Below, piece after piece: positions 48,901 through 57,900 of a stretch of DNA of 64,000 bases. The position numbers and the translations under genes are program-made. This stretch comes from Tigriopus japonicus (lineage: Eukaryota; Arthropoda; Copepoda; Harpacticoida; Harpacticidae): contig CM021315.1 in the NCBI GenBank assembly GCA_010645155.1, positions 9,228,819 through 9,292,818 on the forward strand, written 5' to 3'. Under the pieces are notes generated by a model. It saw nothing but the letters and a program-made list of their open reading frames with translations, made no database searches and was not told where the DNA came from. Numbering within the stretch: the stretch's first letter is position 1; the number at the start of each line of letters is the position of its first letter.

Positions 48901-51900
48901 GTGCTTCTCGAGTCGGGGACAAAGCCCCTCCTCACATTGTGCAAAGAACACAATCAAACCCAGAAATGGATAGTTGTCCAGTGTGTTTGGCTCGAAAGGA
49001 GTGTGAGATCCTCTTGAAGCGAACATATAGCAAGGTATGACGTCACACGTCTCTGACAAGTTTCGTTCTCATCCCCTTGTCCTTGTTCACGCATTGGAAA
49101 AGTGCTGGGGAAAAATCCCCTTCACTTACTTACTCTGTATTCATTATCGGTCCATCGACCGAGTCTCACTTGAACTCGATTCATTCGAGACAGTACAAGA
49201 ACTGATTACGTCGTATATATATATATGTGTAGTTGTGAACTACAGTGGTACAAGAGTCTGATAGTCGGTCATGTTGAACAGGACATTTCTGTTTGAATGA
49301 AATCTTCACCTTTGATCTTAGCTTGGCCAGCTCAGTAGAGACGGTATTTGAGAGGCCCTGGCTTGGCTTTCCTTCTTTTACCCTTCTCAAATTTGAGATT
49401 CTAATCTCGGGGGCCATAAGCCCCCCAACTTCGTATTATGGTCTGTCAATGCTCTCATCCATCACATTTTTTGAAAACAAAACCTCTATTGATCACATTT
49501 GATGAGTTTCTCGATTTCTTCGTTCCATGTGGAACTGGAGTCTCTTGTTCCAAATGAGCTTGTAAGGACAACTGTGGCCTCCTGCCGTTCTAGTAAACTC
49601 ACTTTGAGCATAAACAAAGCAAAAGGAGACCTTGCCCGAAGGCAGAAGCACATTTTAAACATCCCCACGATGAATGCCACCAGAGTTCTCGACATTCGGC
49701 AAAAAGAGTTGTTCCCACCTTCCTTCATGCCTGTCGAGAGTTTGAAGTGCTTGAACGTCTTCTTTTTCATCCAGAGCTTAGACGAGGTAATGAAAAAACT
49801 ATTGATTGCTATAACTTTGTTTTCCAGCGTGGAACCCCTGGACGTGAGAGGAGAAAAAACTCGGATCCCAACCTTCCACGGGGTAGAACCAGGCAAAGGT
49901 AAGAGGATATCTTTCTTTCTTTCTTTCTTTCTTTCATCCTTGCCTTCTCCGGTTATTTGAAAAGCTCTATAATGACTGTACTTTTATAAGGTTAGGTATG
50001 ACCCCCTTTGCGAAGCAAGGAAGCAAGTGTAAAGAATTTGAGTTTTAAATTTGATGTTTTGTGGAGCCTGAAAGATTTTCAAAATATTTAGATTTTTTCA
50101 CTAAACTTACATAGAGCTGTGGATCTCGTTAAAAATTGTTGATTAACACATTAATCAGAGACGAGCGCATAACATCTGTGCCTTTCCAAATATGAATTGT
50201 TTTGGCTGCTGTGGCAAATTTTGAGGGACATTTAGATTGGGGTCGAATGTCCTCCTGTTTTAACGACGTCGTCCACGTCTTGAACTTACCAACATCATCT
50301 CCAAAAATTAATCTAGCTTTCTCCCATGCTGACTAAGCTAATGTCCTTCTCTCGTTCATTCGCTGTTTCTCAGGTTCTCGCAAACAGAGACTTCGTAATA
50401 GCTTCCATCAAATTTGTCAAGAGGTAACGACGACCAAGACGCTTTGGAGCACCATTACTTTTAGACAAATTCCTCTCACACTTCCATTCATTGTGGTCTT
50501 CGTGTTGTCGCATTTCCGATATTTGATGGAATATCTTTGGAAAGAGGTTCAAAACGGGAAAAAAGTTCGCTTTCACAGACTTTTTGGCAAAGTCCGAATT
50601 TTCTGTTCAAGTCTGAAAAAAAGAGGCGAGCGAGTTGGAGAGAAAAAAGTTATGAAGGCTGTAGAAACATGAGTTGATATGCATTTGAAATGTATTCCTC
50701 GCCAATCCGACTTCTACCTCAGATACTTGGCATCTAGATCTCTCGTCGGGGTTGCCAAGGTGCCACAGAAAATGTCCAATTTTGAAGGAACTTTGTTTCA
50801 AAGGACATTCAAGAGATTAGAACGACTGGCTTTCCAAAGAGTCGGAAACTAAAAGTTGCTCTCGTAGAGATCCCAATGAAGATAACAATGGACATTCGAT
50901 TTCCTCCTGTCTCTTCGGACCAACTTTTTAATTTCGCTGTTCATTCAAGCGGATTGAGTGGCCCCAAATTGGCTTTCTTCGTACTTTCCCTGGAACTGAA
51001 AGGTACAGCTCAGCTCATCGGTCGAATGCATGCCAGTTGTCCTACTCGCTAGTAGTGAGGAACTGATAAAGGATCGCCAATAGCTGTACTAATATTGAAT
51101 CAGGCCTTCGTCCCGATGGAACACGACCACACTTTATGACCTCTTAACGTCAGAGCCAACTGGCGCAATGGTAAATGGACGTCTCGTCGTGATCAAGTTT
51201 TTTAGGACGGAGACATTGGTAAAGTGATTGGGTTGATTTGATTACTTTAACCGAGACTGTCTGCTGTTAGTGACATACGTACGTGCGAGGCCGTAGTTTT
51301 TCGAATGAAATTCTCGAGGATGTCCATATTGTGAACGCCGGTGGAGAGCGTTTGCCTCAAATATTCAAGTCTAATGACGGGCTTGTGCACTCATGCATGC
51401 TAACGAAAGTCTTCATTTTTCTCCAGTTTTGAAACGGTCAGCCTTGCCAACAATATTTGACAGTTTTTCTGAATGAGTTCTTTAAGTTGTCGTGGTGTGA
51501 TTCTCCACCTCTTTTTGGCCTGCCTGAGTGCCTACTTCTCTCATTTCATATTCTCTTTCTCGGCTGATCTCAACATTAACAAGGCAGACTTGAACTTGAC
51601 GGGTATTGAAGAGCTTAAGAGAAGGTTTCCTACTATTGGAACAACTGGATAGGACCAGATCGATATCATAATGGATCAACTATATCAAATACCTTGTTCT
51701 TCAACCGATTTACTAAAAATCGTGCTTGAGCTCAAGGCTAATCCGAGTCCAAGTGGTATGTGTGACCGACTATGTTTTATAAACATTGACGTCATCAGCT
51801 CTGCTGCACCTTATTCGTCGAGATTGGTCCTATTAGGAGATAGTGAATCGAAATTTTGGCAAATATACCTCATCTTTTTTCTTGATGGCAAACAGAGAGA

Positions 51901-54900
51901 AGTTGGTTGTACTTGGATTGGTCGATTTTCGATATCCGTGGAATGAACCTGTCAATTTGAGAAGCTTGTCCTCTCCACGTAATGTAGTACATGTAGTGCT
52001 GAGGAGGAGCTCTTTGATCTGAGTTTGTCAAGTCAGAGCAAGAAGGAGAGAGACTTATGATGAAGAGAGATGACGATGATGATGGTGATGATGATGCCTT
52101 TCAATGAGTCTCTGTGTGAGGGCCAGGAAGAAGAAGTAGTAGTTAATGTATTTCAGTGTTGGGCAGAAAGTCAAGGCGAGTCGGAATCGGTCGACGCTCG
52201 AGTTTGTTTGTTGTATGTACGTTCTTTGTTCCTTGGTAGGACCTTTAGGTGCTTTCCTCTGCATATGCCTCGTCCTTTCATCCGTCTTTCCAACTCCTCT
52301 GAGGATATTATTGCTGCTGCTGCAACTTCTACCTACGGGTGTTACTTAAACTAATACCACTACTACTGCTACTACTGCAGCTTTTCTGCAACAACTACTA
52401 CAATTCTTCTTGTCCTCGGTCAAAGCGAGCAAGGCGTTGAAAATTCATAACAAATGATTTACTTGTGTTGACGTTGCCTGAAAATCGAAGTCTCACTCCA
52501 TTGTTGAGGATCATGTTGGACCTCGGGGTTGCAAATATCTCTTGTGGGCAACACTTTGAAGTACATCAGTCAGAGCTGCATCCAGTGCAACAACGTAAAA
52601 GTTCTTAGTGTTACTTAAATGCTAGCTGACGAACTTGGAAGGGATTTCCCGGGCACCACAAAAGGAATTGGTGCAGCAACTGGTGCCAGCGTTCCATAAT
52701 GTGCAAATAGGCAGTGTGTTGTGTTTGAGTGAAGGATCATGAGCTTCCCAATTGATCGTGGTCGAACCATGACCACGGCCTTGTCAACCTTCCTACCAGA
52801 TGACGACCAGTCTTCGCGACCCTCCGAAACCCTTCGATTTGTCCTGGCTCAACCCACGGGGTCTCTGCGAGTGGCTCATCCTCGCAGAAGCTCGAGTGAA
52901 AAGAGACTGGGTACCTTCAGCCCAACTCCGAACTCATTAATGGACATGATCTCGAAGGCTAGAAGGTCGCCAACAGACCAACGGAGAGATCGCTCCAAAT
53001 CACCTTTTCCTTTTCGGAAAAGGACGCGAAGTTGTTCCGAGTGGTAGGTTTGCATGATAATTATGAATTTCATGATTCGAAATTGAACGGGTTTTTTTTG
53101 ATTACTTGAATGATCCAAGGTCGAAAAAAAGGGGTTCAGGTTATTCATATGTATGGCAAAGACTGGGTCTGTTCACAATATAACGTTAGCTGTTTTGGGC
53201 TTCCCCTTCAAGATCAGTTCGTTTCAAGGACGCCTGAAAAGGGAGTTCCTTTCCCAAAACCCTTAGCCCTTAGGTTCTCCTGTTCTTTTCTTCTCGCATT
53301 TCCTTTGGGCTGGTGTCCCTCTATTTCAGGACAAATTTATTATCACCACTCTGGCTCCTTTTGAATTCTCCCAGATTGCACTTTCGGCGCCGTCTGTGGG
53401 GTCCATTTTTTGGCAAGACGCATTGAATGTGATGATCAGCGTCATACTCGTAAATACGCTGAGCAATGGAATTGAACAAATTGACTCACAGGCGTGTTCC
53501 CCAACATTAACCTGATGTTGTTAAGTCACATTGTTTTAAAACTTGATCCGTGATTATGATCGGTGGAGAAAAGGTGCGGACTGCATTCCCCTTTATGCTC
53601 TTATTAAATTTATGGAGAAGGGATCATGGCCGTATTTCCTGAAGGTGCTTGGCTTATTATTCAAGAAATAATCGGCCAAAGCAGTTGTAGTAACAGCCAT
53701 AACGGAGAGTCGACATTCAGAATAGGCAGGGATGTACTCTAACTAGAGAGCGTTAGGGTGCAGTGGGCCGCAGGTGTGCACCCACCACCCACTGCCACCT
53801 CCTGCGGTTCTTTGTGTTCTGTCCCTGGTCCGCCTTTAAGCTCTTGGTGAAACGCAAATGCGAGCACGTGTGTCTTGGGATGGAAAAGGAGAAGCTCCAA
53901 GGCCAAGCCAACCATCAATGGGAAGAAGAGAGGGCTTTTGCGCTGAAAAGACCAGGCAATTTTGGTCGAGGAAAGACGGCTTCTGTATGGAACTTGTGCG
54001 AGAGAAAAATGAACACGAAACCTTAGGGAAGAAGAAAAGGAAGAGGCGGACGGGAAGAAAGAGAAAAGAAGGAACTAGCTTGTATAAGGGAGGCGGACCA
54101 ACGAGCAATGAGTTCGGGAACATATCGGTTCGAGCCGGACTAGTCTGTAGGGGACCGCCTAATCAGGTGGGTCAAAATTGTGAACAGAATGCCACTAGAC
54201 AATGTGATACCATCATGGTCGGATGTGTTGGAAGTGGCTCAAAGCCTGGAGCTTTGGGTCGAATGCGCTCAAGTTGGCCAGGATGATCTCGTGAATGATT
54301 TCGATTTTATAAGTGGGAACATCGGGTCGCTGTGTAGAGCCATTGATGGGCTCTCGGTTGGTGTTTGTGAACTGACAAGTGGCGGATTGACATGCCTCCG
54401 AGTCTAATCAGTACATACAGAGAAAAGAGCCAAGAAGTGATCCTCCTTAGAACAGATGCACTCATGATTAACATGGTGGAGTATCATCAGAGGGTGCTAA
54501 AGCCAGAGCAAAATGAAGTTGAACTACATGAAGCCAAGCCATTGCCAATGACTTCGTCACTTTGCTACTGCATCCAAGATGGTCAAAACTCGCCCAACGA
54601 CGAGGAGGAGGAAGAGATGTTGGGTCACGCCACGAGGCAGGCCGCCTCGGCTTTTGCAGCCTCCCTCATCCACGAAGAACAAGGGAAAACGTCCCATTTT
54701 TCCGACAAGGAGCCTCCTGCTCCTGCTCCCCCTCCTCCACCTTCACAGCGACCTCGATCGGCCTCCCCATTCCCGCACCGACATCAACAGAAGAAACTCT
54801 TGCACAATATGTCAATGCCAACGGTGATTGTGCAAACAATTGACTGCTCACCAAGTACACACAGAAAACATGCAGGCAAAAAGAAATCGCGAAAAAAGAC

Positions 54901-57900
54901 TGCACGGTCGCAAAGCCTCTGTGTTTCACGTGACCAAGGACCTCTGTTGCCTCAGCCTCGGATTCAAGTAACGCAGTTCATTAGCACGGGGCCACCTTCG
55001 CTCCCAATCGTTGGTCCACCTCCCCTAATAGTGCAACAGCCTCCCACGCCCACTACCCCAGTAAGAGATATTGGTTCTCGTTTGGACCACATCACTCCAA
55101 GCCCGGCTCAATCACCTTCGAAACCAAAACCAAGTCGACTTCATCTACCCACCATTCATTTACCAGCCAGTGACGATGATGAAGAAGAGGAGGTCACCAA
55201 TGGTAATAACGAAGACTATGGGCTTCATTTTGAAGTACCTGAGCGAGCCTCAGCGACCAAGGACCCAAACCATTCCACATGTGAAATCAGAATAGAGTGT
55301 GACGGGTCGGCAAGTGGGGGTGGTTCAGAAACTCCTCCGATCGAAACTCCCAAACGAGGGCGCAACCGACGAAAATCACTCGTGAATCTGCTATTTCCCA
55401 AGCAGGGTACAAACTCTACTGCCACCACCCCAACGTTAGAAGCTCCCCAAGGGCAGCGACTCCATTTCCGTCGAGTTTCTGAGATTTTTTCTCGAATGGG
55501 AAACATGGGCAAGGACGAAGCCCAAGACAGTGATGGCAAAAGAAAGCAGCCGTATGATGACATGGACACTCCTCAATCCCCACCTGAAAGTTGTGGATTG
55601 TCCATCCGCCACCTCTTTCCATATCGACGTCGACGGAGTTCCGTGTCTCACTTGGACAATACAGATCAATTCAAGGAGTCCAGAGAGGAGATCATACAAA
55701 GTGCTAGACGAAGAATGTCCAGTTTCCCTCCTATGGATGGGGACGAGGCGGCTATTATGCTGGAGAAGGCTCAAGTTATTCGTTTGGAGCAGGCTCATCA
55801 GGAAGCCTTGGCTTTACAATCTTCCAATGCTGTGACCAACGCCTTTCGCAAACTAAGGAGGGGCTCACGATCTCCCTCCCCAATGAGCCTTCTTATGCCC
55901 GGACTAAGCAAAAACAAGAAATCCAAGTGGAAAAGCTCCACGGACATTCCCACCTCCAACACGGATTCCCCTGGCTTGAAATTGGGCGAGTTCACGTTCA
56001 ACAATAGTCAAAGCAATAAGTCTCCCAACCTAACCCTTCCAGGTTTCTCAAACGCTCAATCAGATGATTTTCCCTCCGGCACCAGTGTTGTCAGTAGTGT
56101 TGGTGATTCACAAGCATTCTCAGCGGTCAGTGCCACGTCGCCATCAATATGCGATGATACTGATTCGCCCAGGCGGCCTTTGTTTGTGTTTCCAAAACGT
56201 AAAATTGAAGACGTCCCGGGGATTTACATCCCAAGCGGGAAACCTAGTAAAACAAAAACAACCGAAGATGCAGACATCAAGAGCCTGTCCAGCAACCTCT
56301 TGGCCGTAATGCAAAACAAACCCAGGCGGCATTCCATGTCCGATCCAATTTTTCTTCAGAACTACGCAGCTAATAATCCGCGTCCAATTCTCCTCCCCAG
56401 ATCACCGTACTCGACAGACTCTCCGTGCGCCAGGTACAAACCATCTGGTCGTCATTGTATTTATATCCGATCTCCCAACTCCCTTGGGTGGTTAATTACG
56501 AGGCTCTTTGTGTCAGATCCAATGAGTTGAAATGTCCTCTTAGTACGGCGACGTCCTCGTTGTTGTCGTCCTCGTCGTCGTACTAGTAATGTTAGTGTGA
56601 GCCTTCATCGCGAGGACTATCAAACTTTTGTTCCACAATGTAGACAGAGTTCTCGGTTTCTCCGTTGAAGAAAAAACGTTACAGAGACGGTCGTGGCGTG
56701 GTTGAATTGCCATGAATGTGACCACAAGGCCTTTTTTCTCTCTGAATACTTCCGAAAGTGCATGCTTTGTACCAGACTTGACATAAAAGGATTACATGCC
56801 ATAACTTGCACTTCATCAAGCCGAACTCGTGGCTTGGCATGAGTAGCCAGATATGATGGGGCGGGTTATTTTTGGAGCAGAAGAGAGCTCGAAACTTTGC
56901 TTAGGCCCTCATCATGGTCCAATCAAGTTTTCTTTCCTTCTTTAAGACCTTCGCTAATGTTTTCGAAGACCTTTACTTGTAATTGTGTCAGATGCATTCA
57001 TTTCGTAATTACCTCACTCACTCATCGTCCTCTGGTCTCAGGTGGCCCTTTAATGCACTAGTGATGCTTGCTTCCTTGCTGGCTTGCATGGTCCATAATC
57101 CATTCAAGCAAAGGAAAGAACCACATTTCAGGAGATTTTTCCCCTCCTCACCCGCTCGCACTGACGTTACCAGCAATCCTTGAAAGGCTGTAATTACCAA
57201 CTCCTGTTGTCATGGGCCTTGTTTGTCCTTTAGCAACGTCAATGTGTCGGTCGGTCGTAGGTCCAGTCTTTTTGTTCCATGTCCCACGAAAGACATCGAA
57301 GTGAGAGGTCCATCTACGAGGTCGCATGTCATAGAGTGGTTCCTCCCGATTGTTATAGTTGTCGCTCCACGCTGAAGGTAAAACCTTAGTAGAAACAGCG
57401 ACAGGGAAACTGAAAGCCCAAACGCTTGGGAATTGAAGAGTACGTCGACCGTACTCTCGAGGCTTCCATATTATTATGCCATTCATGGTCGCTTTGACTT
57501 GACTGTCGGATGCCTTTGAACTTACTCTTATGAAGTTGACCGGTTCCCAACGGCAAAGGTCACGGAATGGCACGTTGGAGATGAGCGAAAATTTCAGTGA
57601 TTGATAGAGAGAATTTGAGCGAGCGGAAATACTTTCTTTTTCACCAGAGCCCAAAGAAAAATTCGATTTGATTACAGGGTGGCTAACAATTACTCGAACA
57701 TTAACTAAGGTGAAGAGAAAGATATCTAGCCATCTTAAATTAACTAACATACGATGGTTTTTTAGCAACTTACATATTTCAAACGGCAAATCACGTACTC
57801 GTATATGAGAAATAAAACCTCCGTCAGTTATTTGCAAGCAAGAAATTTGAGCATAGTATTTTGCAATTAAGGTTTCTATCATGTCAAGGAGGTAGCATGC

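Larger units (their letters stand above)
49899..52738. other. Intron with microsatellites; 5' region of exon F
   Basis: No exon supported. It holds the CTTT tract above, a GAT run (52067-52096) and GCT/ACT runs (52306-52375). The right end should contain the promoter and 5' UTR of first exon F. Confidence 0.55.

Noticed and set aside
53858..54170. Lys/Arg-rich open frame before head G
   Set aside because: It ends at a good donor, but no phase-compatible acceptor links it to head G as coding sequence; it may be a non-coding 5' exon.
54392..56433. Heads A-G as first exons of another gene known for many promoters, such as PDE4/dunce or AMPK gamma
   Set aside because: None of the conserved PDE4 (UCR1/UCR2) or AMPK gamma linker sequences appear. 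The exon after the heads matches the RhoGEF pre-DH motif instead. It cannot be fully excluded without the sequence beyond 64000.
57148..57882. 244-codon minus-strand frame
   Set aside because: It starts inside the MITE and runs into ordinary intron. No family motif, start context or partner exon is seen.
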